Assembly (NCBI GenBank): GCA_947095535.1 | Contig: OX352773.1 | Location: forward strand, 213,796,093 to 213,860,092 | Reading direction: 5' to 3' | Source of the DNA: Poecilobothrus nobilitatus | Lineage: Eukaryota; Arthropoda; Insecta; Diptera; Dolichopodidae | Length of the DNA: 64,000 nt | Shown: positions 23,578 to 36,868 of the stretch, one piece after another | Numbering within the stretch: the first letter of the stretch is position 1 | Layout of the letters: the number at the start of each line of letters is the position of its first letter | The notes under the pieces: generated by a model | The model's input: only the letters and a program-made list of their open reading frames with translations | The model's database searches: none | Told to the model about the DNA's origin: nothing | Made by a program: the position numbers and the translations under genes

Positions 23578-26500
23578 GTCTATGCTCAGTTGTGAGGCAG
23601 ATAAAATTAAATGGACCAAAAATTGATTTAATTTAAATGAATAAGAGTCAAGATAAAAGTTAAATTGATAAGAATGTCATCAAGCGATTTAAATTAATTC
23701 ATAACATATTAATCCCAAGAAATATTGTTGATTTTATGATAAAAAAAAAAATGACATTGTACCACGGTTATCATAAAAACAACTTAAAATTAACGTGCCT
23801 ATGTACATATATATTTCATTTTATTATTTTCTGTTATAATTATATCATTATGTACAAATTTAATTCAACAGGATTTTGGTTTGTTTAATTTTTTTATTGT
23901 TAAAAATTGTTTTATTTTCTTAATAAAGGAAAGCCTAAAATTATTTTTATTTTTTTTTTTTAATTAGCGTAATATTTTGTCAAGGTTATGAGAATTTTGT
24001 ATGTAATTCTGATCTGTTTTAGTATATAGCCTAACAATGGCCTGACAATAGCACAAGTTAATATTATTAGCATAAATTATTAAAAAAAAAAAATATAGGT
24101 ACACCCAAATTTATTTATTTCAAGTTCATACATACATACATATTTCATAATAAAGTAATTCAATTTCAATTCACGAAATAACAAAAAAAAAAAAAAAAAA
24201 AAAAAAAAAACTGATCTTAATATAAGTTATGCATATATTTTTTTATTTCTGATTCGAATGCAATGAAATGAATACGATCATATCATACCATATTTTAATC
24301 TCATTTTCTGCCAAGTAAATAATTGTGCAGGACACAATAATTGGATCATTTTTAATGGCATTGAATTGTTTTTAAAATTTATTAACAAAAAAAAAAAAAA
24401 TAACAAACATAAAACAAAAAATATAAAACTGTACCTGAATTATCTTCATATTAAAATTATTTAAAAATTGATTCAATCAAAAGATCAGTTCCCCTTTATT
24501 GTATTCCAACTTCAAATGATGGAAAGTAATAAAAAAAATAAAAATAAAAAAAAAAGTCTCAGATATTTAAAATAAGGGTGTGTACAAGGCAAAATCTAAA
24601 TACTTGAAATATATGTACACATAATATTTTATTGATTTTCTTTTAATTTTTTTTTTTTTTTTTTAGAATCTAAAGGTGTCCTTCTTAGTAATAAATTGAT
24701 TACTATAATAAACATAGCATTATTTTTAAAAGAATATATAAAAAAAAAACATTTTTTACTTTTAATTTTAAATAATCATAAAAGAATTCCATATATATAT
24801 TCCATAGGTACCAACTATTTATTAAGTTATACAGGTAAAAATTAAAAATCTTTATTTTAAAAATTAAATACAATTTTAGTCACTTAATAAAAAAAAAAAA
24901 AACATGCTGGGTAATGAAGATGGGTTTTAATAAAATAATTGAAATGTATTTAAAGTAAAGTAAAGTTCTTAAATTAATAAGACATTTTAAATGATTATTC
25001 TATTAATAAGATGTATAATTAGTTTAAAAGATATACTTTTAAGCTGGTTTTAATAAAAAAAAAAAAAAAAAATAACAACTTCTAAATCATAAAAGAAGAC
25101 ATTAAATTTAATAAGTAACTAGTATTATTTTATTGAAGAATATTAATGGACCTTTTTTTTTTTTCTTTTTTTATGTAAATTTAAAATAAAAGTTTTTTTT
25201 TGTAAAATTTTTTTTTATAGTGTCGAGACTAAAATATGATGATTTTATTCCTTTTTTATTAATATGTAATCAATTTGTATTTTAAGCAAAAAATGGATTT
25301 TTTTTTTTTTATTTTAATTTGAATTAGGTTTCAGTCACAATCTTTTATGCATTTGTAAGATGTTCTGCAGTTTTTTTTAACGCACATATATAAATAAATC
25401 TAAAAATATTTTAACTAAATACTTACTGTAGGAAGGCAAGATAAATGTATATAGAAATAATCTGATTATACGAAAAATTTACTACCTATAGTAATAATAA
25501 ATTCTATCGGATAAATGTTGACTTTCAAAAACTTTTTGAATTATAATATTAAGAAATGCACATTTAAAATATTCTATTCTAAAATGGAGTTAAAAAAAAT
25601 GTGAAGGTGGGGCAGGCTACGGTTAAAATTTACGTCATTGTTTTTATTAATATTAATGCTATTACATATTACACAATAATCATTATAATCATCATCCTGG
25701 ACCTTAAATTGAATTACATCATTTGCCTAAGAATGAAATTATATTGCAACTACGATATGTCGCAAAAGTATCGATAAGAGCATAGCTTTTCTCTATTATC
25801 TTATGTTGTGCTTATACTGAAGCTTTAATAATTGATATAGAGAATAGTCATCTTTTTAATAGAAGTTAATTTTCAATTAAAAAAAAAATATTTTAAATAA
25901 TTTTTAAATTAATTTTAATATAGCTGATAAGAACGAAAATAATTTAATAATGTTCTTATCGTTTATCGATGATTAACGCGATGTCCTATATAATATAAAC
26001 ACTTAATTTGAAAACAATTATTCTATTTCTTTATTTTCGCTATTATCGATGCTCTTATCATTTATCACAATTCAAATATAATAACCTGAGTCTAAATCAA
26101 ATTATATATTTAAACTTAAATTCAGAGTTATTATGTGGCCATTGATCGTTATTCATTTTCTTGGTATACTGTTATACAAATAATTGGTATAGAATTACTT
26201 CTTACATATATTCCGGTATTTATTCGTATTGTCATTTGTCATTCTTAATCTGACTCTAATTTTGTCTTTGATTTTTATTCTAATCCTTAATTTAAAAACT
26301 GTACAGCAGCCCCAAAAGGGTTAATATAAAAGTAAAAACTGATTAATATACATACAAGTAAAAATTAATAAAATCTTTTAGATGGTTATAATTTTTATTA
26401 ATTTAATTATTTAATATTAATTTTATTATTAATTTATTTAATTAATTATATTTAATTTAATTGATAGTAAAAATTTAAAATTAAAATAAATGAAAAAAAC

Positions 26501-28209
26501 AATTTTTGAATTTTAATAAATTAAAAAGTAAATGTTATTACGAACAAAATCAAAAAGCTATCTCCCAATTATCTTATCTTTAGAATTTATTTATTAAAAT
26601 TAAAATAAATGAAAACCATTAATAATGATATACGTAAACCAGTAAACTTATAAACCAGAATTTTCTTAAATTTTATTTAGTAAATGTATTTTTTATTAAC
26701 ACCGATAAAAATTCAATACAAAGTTAAATATCATACACTATAAATAAAATAATTAATAATTAAATATATAATCACCGAACAATACAATTTAATTTTAAGG
26801 TTTATGACGTTATATTAAAAACAGAATCTAAAATATAAAAAAATATCGAATGATAAAAATCATGGGAAAAAAAATTCGGGAAGAAAATTAAAATGTTGGG
26901 ACAACACGAATCTTTAAATTTAATCCTGACACATAATTTTATTCGACATTGATATTTAATGGGGTTAAATTCAACAGTATATGGGTATGTGATACATAAA
27001 ATGGGTAAAAAAACTAATTTTATTTTTTGTTTTTTACGCGGATCAACGGAAAACTTCGATAGTTCTTAGATAAATTATACGTGGTTACTCATGATAGGAG
27101 GATTGTACTTTAACCAATTGAAACTACAACCATTAAAACCAAACTTCATGATCAAACCTTTTACACAAATGCACAGTTTAGTTTTACAGATAAAGATGTA
27201 AGAAGGATTCTTGGAGGAATAAAAGAAAAATGTTCTTATGAAATTTTACTGCATCTAATACATATAAGTTCCAAGGGAACACATGAGATGGCATATGGTT
27301 CAATATACACGACATGCGCGTGACATGGACATGGGCATCAGCTGCAATTCAAATGTGGGTTTGGTTTACCAATTATAACCTTACTATATTTATACATTTG
27401 TTTTTTTCGAAATTGCATGCGGATACTCTTATTTTACTCTAACTTTGTAAACAACAAATAACTTAAAATAAGAGTTGTTTGTTTTAATCATTGTTTTACC
27501 AATTCAAACTTTTTGTTTTACTGGATATAAAATTTTTATTTCGAGATTTTATTTCCGAAATTTTTTGCTTTGAACTTTTCTATACAATATTTAAATATTT
27601 TCAATATTTTTTTCCAGATAATGTATGATCCAATTCAACCAGATGCAAAAAAAAAAAAATGATTGAAATATGATTAAGAAAATTAATTATATTCTCTACA
27701 ATGATTAACAGAAAAGTTTCATCATATATATTTTAAATATTTTTATTGCTCTGATTAATCGGTATAATAAAAAAAAATCGCAACTTGATTCATCAATTAA
27801 TCTGTTATACAGCAATCAATTTCTCTGCTTTAAATGTAATATTAAAAAATATTATCTAACTGCCTAAATCTATTCTGTTTTGTATATTGCCAGATTGCTG
27901 ATTATTTGTAGCATAAAAGTACAGTCTTATTAATAGTTCTAGTTATTTAATACTGCCTCGTTAATTCTCAACGTATTAAACTTATAAGTCTGCAATCTGT
28001 CTCCTGAAAAGCAAAAAATTCAAAACCTATATGCTACAAATTATAAATTTTTCTGAAAAGAAGAAAACTCAATTTGATCATTTCGATTCGATCATATCGA
28101 ATTAAAGTATTTTCAAAACGTAACAAGAAACCTAAAATATTAAAAGTACATTTTACAATTTTACTAATAACAAATTGAAAAAAACTTATTATAATTATTG
28201 GGGTTGGTT
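23578..28209. other. 4.6 kb gene-free AT-rich stretch
   Basis: Includes an A28 run at 24183-24210 and other homopolymer runs. Near 25765-26065 the word GATAAGAGCAT appears in both directions, and GATAAGAAC/GTTCTTATC forms a small hairpin (25926-25961). No gene seen. Confidence 0.45.
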
Positions 28210-28520
28210 ACTATTACAAGACTGTATTTCTTTTGACTATAATGTATGTCATTTGACTGTGTGTCACTTACCTGTGTCACAACCCACACTCCCTCGGTGT
28301 TTACAGGGTATTTTATACGGTCTTACCCAATAGCCCACCGAGGCCCCTGTATTTCACTGTACTTCATGTGAAACCAATTCTAAAATCTCCCCTAAAACAT
28401 GTATTTTACATACAGTGAAATACCGACAAATGGAAAAGAGTCAAATGAAATCCAGGTCATATTCAAAAAACAAGTTGTCCACTTGTGAAATGACACTACA
28501 GGCAAATGAAATAAAATATG
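28210..28520. mobile_element. Foldback-like locus 1 (short core, minus orientation)
   Basis: A short core (minus strand GGGGAGATTTTAGAATTGG, plus about 28370-28392) matches the core of the other foldback loci. It is flanked by GTATTTCACTGTA (28349-28361) and its inverse (28411-28423). Beyond these, arms of iterated TCATTTGACTGT / AGTCAAATGAAAT words run outwards in opposite directions. A tRNA-like SINE head lies in the left arm. Ends are approximate. Confidence 0.5.
28279..28346 (-). mobile_element. tRNA-like head of SINE family 1, copy 4 (partial)
   Basis: Minus strand GGGCCTCGGTGG, TATAAAATAC, TGTAAACACCGAGGGAGTG and TGTGGGTT match the tRNA half of copies 1 and 2. The SINE body is missing. 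ctgtatttc occurs at 28222-28230 and 28347-28355, but the surrounding arms are repetitive, so it is not safe to call this a target duplication. Confidence 0.7.
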
Positions 28521-29674
28521 TGTTAAATATTTTTTTTCATCAACTCCTACTACTTAGTACTAAAGTTCAATAACTTAAATATCTAATTATTAATTGTATT
28601 TTTTATAATTTTTAATTAAATTCAAATTAAAATAGCAGTAATTGGCATTGAATCACTATATTCAATCTTATTATTATTCAAAAGATTAAAGAAGTTATCA
28701 ACAATTACAGATTTAATTAGAAAATAAAACAAAAACAAAAGCAACAGACAATGAAAAAAATAAAAAATTAACTAAATTAAATTAAATTTTCTTTCACCTT
28801 TTTTTTTTACATATTATATAACATAATATACAACATCCTTGACATATTCTCTAATCTCTAATATTAAGCCGTCAAACACACCTTAAATTTTCATCACATA
28901 ACCAACAGTATACCTACCACACATTTAAAAAAAAAAAAAAAAAAACAAAAATTTAAAAACTTATAAACTTATAAACTGAACTGTAATCTAGATCAGCTAA
29001 TTTCCACTTAAAACTGGATATCGTGACATCACGCTTTATAATTTGAACTTCCCATATTGAATATAATTTTTTTTTTTTTTACTCTTAATTCATTTTCAGT
29101 TCAATTTTTGCAATTTTTTTTTTTGTTTTTTATTATTTTTAATTTATATTTGTGATACCATTAAACTCCTCCAACAGTGTAATGCCAGAATTATCTAGAA
29201 TCTGCATATTAAGCCAATACCTTAAAAAGAAAATTTTAAAAATTAAAAGTTAAAAAAAAAAAAAACAAATAAATAAATAACAATTTGATAGGTTCCAATT
29301 GCACACTTAAGATTAAAATGTGAATAAACAAAACTAAATTATGAAAAACAAAAAGTAAATGTATGGAAATCAATTGTAATGCGAAATCAATGTTTGTCCC
29401 TGGATGAATTTTTTATCATTTATTAGAATATGTGTTGAAAAAGAAATTTTTTATGTTGAGGAGTAGAAAACTTTTAGTAATGATTTGTGATCAATGAAAA
29501 TAGCTTTTAGTTGTTGTTATCGGAATTTTTTTTACGTTGTCTCTAATATGTATATGTATTATTTTATCCTTTACAGATTTAGTTTGTTTTATTAATTGAA
29601 AATACTAGGATATTCAACAATATTATAAGGAAATGATCTTAAATTTTAATAAAGTTTGTTTAATATAGAAATGC
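28521..29674. other. Gene-free AT-rich stretch
   Basis: Poly(A), poly(T) and low-complexity sequence. No gene or defined repeat. Confidence 0.5.
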
Positions 29675-29914
29675 AGGTAGATGGGACACATGCTTAAAAC
29701 ACAGTCAGTCATAAAACATAGCAAGAATAGTCGTAGATTGACACCAAAAGACCCGAATGAAACAAAAAGACTCTGGCAACCAAATATAACACATGCCGAC
29801 AAACAATTTTTCTTGAGTTGATTTAAATTAGTATATCATGAGAAAATGCTAAAACAATAGTCTGAAAATAAATACTTAGTGGATGCCCTATGCTCACAAG
29901 AGAAGAAAGGATAA
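29675..29914 (+). pseudogene. LINE (non-LTR retrotransposon) carboxy-terminal relic
   Basis: One reading frame, broken by three in-frame stops, reads R-stop-MGHMLK, later NSRRLTPKDPNETKRLW, and ends LVDALCSQE-K-K-G before TAA at 29912-29914. This order (RWxGHxLR, then a basic RP-rich segment before TW/LW, then W/LVxxLCS at the end) is that of the C-terminal tail behind the reverse transcriptase of many insect non-LTR elements. The first stop (TAG) stands where Trp (TGG) is expected. An A-rich tail follows. Upstream reverse-transcriptase sequence is not seen, so this is a typical 5'-truncated copy. The clade is not determined. Confidence 0.62.
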
Positions 29915-31124
29915 CAAAAAAAAACCAAAACACCGTTTAATACAGCCGTCAAATTGTGCTTTATTTAAAAAATATTTAAACTATACGTCATGCGGTTAGT
30001 TCATTTTAACTCAGATATCTTACGGTTTATTGAAACATAGGACTAGCAGAAGTTATTTTATCATCTATTTGTATATATATTCAATTAAATTCTCAGATTT
30101 TTTAAAAAGTATTTTTAGAATATCAATTGTACCTTACCAGTCAAACATAATCATAATAAAATAATGAGAGGTATCTTGAAATACAAAATTTTAGGACCAT
30201 TTTAGGAATAAAACCATTTTTTTGTTTATTTAAACTTTCTTCTAAGATACGATCCTTGCTTGGTTACAATTCTAAGTCGAACAGTTTTGTTTCCATTATA
30301 AAATAAATTATTTTACTGACTGGAAGAGTTCGAAATTTTTTCGAAAAGCATAATTGCTTAGAATATTAGATTAACATTTTTAGGTCATTAACACTGTTAA
30401 TTCTAGAATTTAATGACTTTGAAATCTAACCGATTTTAATATTATATATATATAATATATCTATATGCATATGTTAAAAAATAAAGTGAACAATTTAAAA
30501 AAAAAAACAGATAGAATTTTTTTAAATTAATTTAAAAAAAAATGTTCATTCGAAAATTAAATATATTACCTTGTATTAAATATTAAGGATTGCTCTAAAA
30601 AGTGGATTAAAATAGTAATATTTATTTTTATTACACACATTTTTTGATTTTTTTGTTTTTTTTTGCTTTCATTACATTTTCATAAATCCCATTTAATCTA
30701 TATAGATTTGTTCAAATTAAACCAAAACAAATACACCCACTAATTTAAGAGTAGGCTAGACATTTTTTTATTTAGTTATATTATCTTACATTAAATGGTT
30801 TATTTTACACGATTTAGGTGACCTCATATTAGTAACAGAAAATGTGAATAAACCACAACATCTCATAAATAAAAAAGATATTCTATACAAGAAATTGTCC
30901 ATCAACATTTTCCATGGATGTATAATATTTGCATTCAATATTTTCGTCAGAAATGTAAGCATTCAAAAAAAATATTAATTTTATGCACATAAATAAAATG
31001 AATCAAACCACAAGATTTACTCTTATAATTTTCATCAAAAATGTTAATAATGAAAAATTTTTCCGAATAGTTCCGAAAAATGTAGTTTTTATTATATGAT
31101 CATATAATGGTTTCATTAACATTA
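29915..31124. other. Gene-free AT-rich stretch
   Basis: No gene or defined repeat beyond short A/T runs. Confidence 0.5.
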
Positions 31125-31132
31125 TCTTAATG
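31125..31132 (+). repeat. 8-bp target-site duplication of the hAT element (left)
   Basis: tcttaatg, repeated at 31703-31710; the identity extends to TTATCTTAATG when the element's final bases are included. Confidence 0.8.
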
Positions 31133-31702
31133 TAAAGTAATCAGACGTCCCGGATTATGAGGGAAGTTCCCGGATTTAAATCGTATGTCCTGCATTGAAA
31201 ATTGTCCTGGAAGGTGTCCCGTATTGTATATCTTACCTTATTATTGCTCTCTATTTGTAAACTAACTTTTCCAATTAAATAACACTGGTATGGTTTAACT
31301 GGCAACAATTATTTAAATTCAAAAATTCAACTATTTCAATTCAAGTATGTCATGAGTTTTTAGCGAATTCACATTGCTATTTAAAAAAATCTATTTCTAT
31401 AATTGCTATTTCAGTTTAAAAAGTTGAAGTGTACTAAACAAAAATGAAAAGTTTAAATTTATGCAAATTATTATTAGTTTATTTTTATAAAATTTATTTC
31501 TTGTAAGGATAATTTTATTTTTTTCTTAATTTCTTTTTTATTTTTGATATTAATTAAATTAATAAAATGAAAAATCTATGATATTTTAATTCGGAACAAT
31601 TAAATAAACTAAGAAAATTATGTCCTGAGGAATGCGTTAAGCTTTTCTTTATATTTATTTGAACATGTCCCGGATTTCAACATAAAATACATGGTCACCT
31701 TA
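31133..31702. mobile_element. hAT-type nonautonomous element (570 bp)
   Basis: The 8-bp word tcttaatg flanks it exactly (31125-31132 and 31703-31710), the duplication length of hAT elements. The ends read TAAAGTAATC at left and, inverted, TAAGGTGACC at right, close to the TAGGGTGACC-type ends of hAT elements. Just inside both ends lies GTCCCGGATT (31148-31157; 31668-31677). No transposase frame is present. Confidence 0.85.
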
Positions 31703-31710
31703 TCTTAATG

Positions 31711-33929
31711 TTCTCTGTTTAAGTATTATAACAGTTGTGCAAAATAATCTACAATCAACATGTACTTGACTTGGTCTTCTCTCGCACTTTAAAGCTTTAA
31801 AAGATTGCTTCATAACTACAAAAGAGTTTAATACAAAAGTGTTAAAATAAAATATTAACACACCTTTTTTAAGAAAATGTTGTAATCCTCAAGTGGTTAT
31901 GATTTTATTATATTAGTTTTTATGCCTACATATACATTTAAAATATTATAAACTATTATATAACTGTTATATAACTGTCATAAATAATAGGAATCATCAG
32001 GTTTCAGGTATAGTTTATCAAGTTCCTGCATAATTCTATGCCTAACAACTCTAATGCTGGAAAATAAAAAAGACAATTCGTAAGGCTTAAAAAAAAACGT
32101 TATAAGTTTGATTGATTGCAGTAACATTAATTGACAGGATATATTGCAATCATAACAGTTTCGATTTATTCAAATCTATTTAAATTAAACTGCTAATTTT
32201 GACAATTGGTCAACTTTAATTTAATTCAAGATTTTTTTTTTCTTTTTTTTTTTAGAGAGTAGAGCTGAAAAAGTTAAATTTTAACCTTTAGTATATTTGT
32301 TAAGTTACAAAAAAAAATAACCAAAAAACGTTACTATGTATCTTTAAATTTTAAAATTTAAGATTGCAAAAATAAAAAACTAAAATTTTTATGCTCCACA
32401 AAGGTTATTAAGCCAATAAAAAAGCCTGAAGCGTTACTATGGTTGCAAACTGTCTATCAAAAAAAAAAAAAAATATTTTTTTCTCCAAACAATTGGAATT
32501 TTTTTTTGGCGGTGTGCCAAAAAAAAAAAATGCATCGTTCTATTTTTACCTTTTTGTTTTTTAAATTAATGCAAATTTAGAAATTGATTAAATAAAAAAA
32601 CAAAAAAATTATTTAATAGCTATTATATTAATTTTTATGCATTGTTCTTTTCTTAAAATTAAAACAAATCTTGCAACAAGTCTTGACCCATTATTTTATT
32701 TATTATCAAAAATGTGATTGATGATAAATCGTCAACTTTTAGTTTTTATATTTTCATTCAATAATATTTTTAAAATCAATTGAAAAATGACCCTATATAT
32801 AATTTACAAATTTTTTATATATTATTTATTGTGCAGTTCTTTGAATTGTGTATGTTTTAATAAAAAGTTTCCGGATTTTTGAATTTTAAAATAATTTCTC
32901 TATAATTTACAAAAAAAAAAAACAATAAAAACTCCTTCAGGATCTTTGACTTCTCATTGCAAAGAAATTAATATTTTTTGTGACTCATTATAACTCATTG
33001 ACTCAATGACTTATTTTTAATTGATTTAAATTACATCCCATGACAATATTTAATTATATTTTTATTTTTTTTTTCAAAATGATTCTTAAGGTGAATATCT
33101 TCAAGCAATCATCATTATCCATTAAGGTTTGTAAGAGCAAACAGAAGCATAAAATAAAGATTGTCACTATATAGACAATAACAAACACAAGACGTGTGTA
33201 ATTAAATAATGAAGATGTCTATATTGCATTTTTATGATATTACCTAGAGCAATTCTTCTTTAATGGTTTTTTATTTTTTTTTTTGTGACAAATGAGTAAC
33301 CACCTATAATGTCAGTTAATTATAATAAATACATATATTTTGTATAGAGCGACAATTTTTTAAGAACTTGATTAAAAATAAAATTTCATATGTATATAAA
33401 CTTTGTTTGTATACCAAATTGTAGATGGAAACATATATGCCTTACCACTTAAATGGTCATAATACATAGAGATGATTTAAAGTGTAGGGTTTTACTTAAA
33501 ACAAATTAATCATTTAAAAATGAAATTAAGTTTTTTAAATATTTTAAAAATAAATATATAAAGGTTTGTAATTAATATGTAGTATAATTAATAAAGAATA
33601 CATGTGCTTCTTCTTTTTAATTTTAACTTAAATTCAAGTTTCTGATGAGTATTAATTCTGGATTCATCTAAAATTTATGCTCTGAATCTGTATTCTTAAA
33701 GCATCATATTCTTAAAGCATCATTTAAAAAAATAATTAGGAAGAACTTTATCGTTGGATTATCTGTTTTTTCAGAATCAGTATAGATAAATGTATATGAT
33801 GATATATGTATAATAAGAAGAAATTTTAAGTTGAATATACCAAATAAGAGTTTCCCTATTTTCCTGAATATTTATATGTATATATACGTTACCCATAAAA
33901 TTATGAAAAGATTTATCTAAACAACGCTT
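31711..33929. other. Gene-free AT-rich stretch
   Basis: No gene or defined repeat. An ATGATTCTTAAG/gtgaat word near 33079 looks like a CPR first exon but has no following exon. Confidence 0.5.
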
Positions 33930-34950
33930 ATAAAGGCAAATGCAGGTAAAAGATGAGGTGGTAACTTAATTACAAATGACATAATGTCAGTTGTCGTTAT
34001 CTCATTTTCAAAATGAGATAAAGTCAATTGACCTTATATCGTTATGAAAAAGTAAAATAAAACCAATTTTAAAAGCAACATAACATCAAATTGACTTTAT
34101 GTCGTTTTACTTAAAAAGTGCAAATGGTTACAAAGGCAAAATTAACCTTATGTCATATTAATGCAGATAAAAGTGATATAAAGTCAAAGTGTTTTCACAT
34201 AATCGAAACTATGTGATTAATTTTATGATAAGTGTTAGGTCATCCTAAAAAATAACAAAAACAAGTTTTACTGCTATAAATTGTTTTATTTCAAAAGTGT
34301 TCGAAGTGCAGGATATTTCAATTTTTCTTTATTTTGTTTCTAGACATTTCATTATTTTCTTTCGACATTCGGTTCTGTTCTAGATTTTTCAAATATTAAT
34401 GAATTATAAGTAGCGTAACAAAATTTTATTTATAAAAATCTTATTTTTTGAAAACCTTATTTATAGAAATCTTTTTTTTTTTTTTGAAAAAATCTTATTT
34501 ATTTCTAAAAAATTTAATTTTTATCTAAATCCAAAGATCCAAGTTGTTTTTTTGCAATATCTATGTAAAAAATATAGGGGAAAGTAAGGGTTCGAGTTGT
34601 ATTCAAAATCAGAGTATTCGCTTTTTCCAAAATATTTATGTGGGGTGATTTTGATTCACAAGATTTTCAAAATCGAGATATCGTTATGCTCCCAATATGA
34701 AACATATCCTATACACTTAGATTTTGTAAAATTTTTATTTTGATTAGTTATTAGTTCAGAAAGTCATCCGTCTTTTTTCGTTTTAGAATATGTTGTTAAT
34801 TTTGTTATTATGTCATTTTCCGTTTTTAATTTAATAGACATAATGTCAAATCAAATATGTCAAAAGGTCCATTTGCCCTTTTCTCAGTTTTTCAAAACGA
34901 CTTAAAGTCAATTAACTTTGTTGACAAATGATTTAATGAAAGTTTTAGAT
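33930..34950. mobile_element. Foldback-like locus 2 (plus-orientation core)
   Basis: The left arm (about 33930-34200) holds iterated GACATAATGTCA, AAAGTCAATTGACCTTAT, AATTGACTTTATGTCGTTTT and CAAATGG words. The right arm (about 34795-34945) holds the same words inverted: GACATAATGTCA, CCATTTGCCCTTTT, AAAACGACTTAAAGTCAATT. Between them, 34580-34670 (attcaaaatcagagtattc, gctttttccaaaatattt) matches the core at 48.3 and 43.6 kb. No coding frame. Confidence 0.6.
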
Positions 34951-36466
34951 CGAAAGTATCTTAATTTTTTTATAGTTCGATTTAAAAAAAAAAAAATTTT
35001 TAAGATTTGATACAGCTAAAACATTAAATTTTTTGAATCCAAGTTTCTATAATTATTTGAACTTTGACGTATACAGAAAGCCGAAAAAAAGTGACGGATA
35101 TAAATTTAGCACTTTAAAATAATAAAACCAAAATCAAAGAAATAAAGCTGTCATCAAATGATTGTTGCTATTGTTTTCATTTAAATCTCTTTGTTGAAGT
35201 TAACTTTCTTTTAAAATTTCAAATCATTTTAAATGAAATTTCTAACTCTTCTTGACTTAAATAATAAAAATTTAAAAATATAAATATGTAAATATAGCTA
35301 TTAATATTCAATAAAAAAAATAAAATTCATTGTTAAAAAAATGAATAAACACAAAAATATGTTAAACCTTATATATTGTAAATTTTAAAGCCTATTTTTA
35401 GCACTTCATTTAATTTATATATACACAAAAAAAAAAAAAAATATTTAATTTTTCAAATGAATTACAGATAATCATTTTTTTATTATAATATTTTTTTTTT
35501 GTTTTTTTATTTTTTATTTTATTTTTGAATTTTGATTAATTTATTAAAAAGTTAACAAAACAGATAATCAAAACCAATTTTTTTCAATTATAAATAAAAA
35601 ATTATCATATTTTTTTTTTTTTTTTTAATTCTTTATTAACTTTTTAAATTTATTGAAGAATATGTTCAACATATACATATTATAATAATATGTACTTTGT
35701 TCAAATGCTAAATATGCACATATATGTATACATAATTTTATATTTTCCTCCTACATACATAAATTTGTATACATATTATGGAAATGAAAAAAAATTCATT
35801 TTCATTTTCATTGGGGACAAGTTAAAACCAATTGATGTTAAATGACCCAGTTCTTTATGAAACGTCATTTATATATATATACATATATATACATTGAATA
35901 ATCTAACTATATGTATAATATAGATATTATTACATGTTTAACATACTTTTACATATATATATATATATATATATAAATATAATACCATTATATCAACATA
36001 TAATTTTTACCAACTTTACAATATACATAATATGGTACTGCATGAACTTCATAAATATTTAGCCCCCCAATTTTAACAATCTAATATACATATGTCTGAA
36101 TGATTGTGTGTGTGTGTGTGTGCGATGCAATCAAAAATTGCATAACAATGACAAAAAAAAAAATAACAAAAGTTGAAAAATTGCAATAAAATTTCAAATG
36201 TAACTTAACGCACAATTTACTATTGCAACATTAACAATAATAATAACAACAAATAAAAAAAAAAAAAAATTGCGTACTATAGTATACCTTTCTCTTTCTC
36301 TACTCTCTATTGTGAGATTTGATTTTTTTTTTTTTAAATCCGTATTGAAAATAATCGAATAAAAAACTGGTATATTATAAAATGTGGGTAGGTTAGTTAG
36401 GTACGTATATATATATACATATATGCATCTATAGAAATTAATACATAGATATATATTTACATCTTC

Positions 36467-36504
<38 letters not shown>

Positions 36505-36868
36505 ATATATATTATACATAGTACAGATTACAATATGTATTAAATAACCTTATACCGTAACAAATCGTTCAGAATATAAAACTATTTAAATACCAAATTG
36601 AGATACAAAAAAAAAGAAAAAAAACAATCTGATATAAAAATATAAAAAATGGTTATTTTTTTTAGAATATCAGTTATCTACGAAATAAAGAATTCCGAGA
36701 AAAACTAAAAATGACATTCTCAAACTTTTTAAAAATGTCATGATTTAAATGACAATCTTAAAAGGATTAGTATAGGATTTCAGAACATGACCATTACCAT
36801 TGATAATCATTAATCATCATGACCATTGATAATCATTAAAATAATTAAATAATCTACCATGAAATATG
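34951..36868. other. Gene-free stretch rich in simple repeats
   Basis: Contains (TA)n at 35952-35975 and 36469-36500, (TG)n at 36105-36122, and several homopolymer runs. No gene. Confidence 0.6.

Noticed and set aside
33079..33094. ATGATTCTTAAG followed by gtgaat, resembling the first exon of a CPR gene
   Set aside because: No TATA box and no signal-peptide exon behind an acceptor in the next kilobase.
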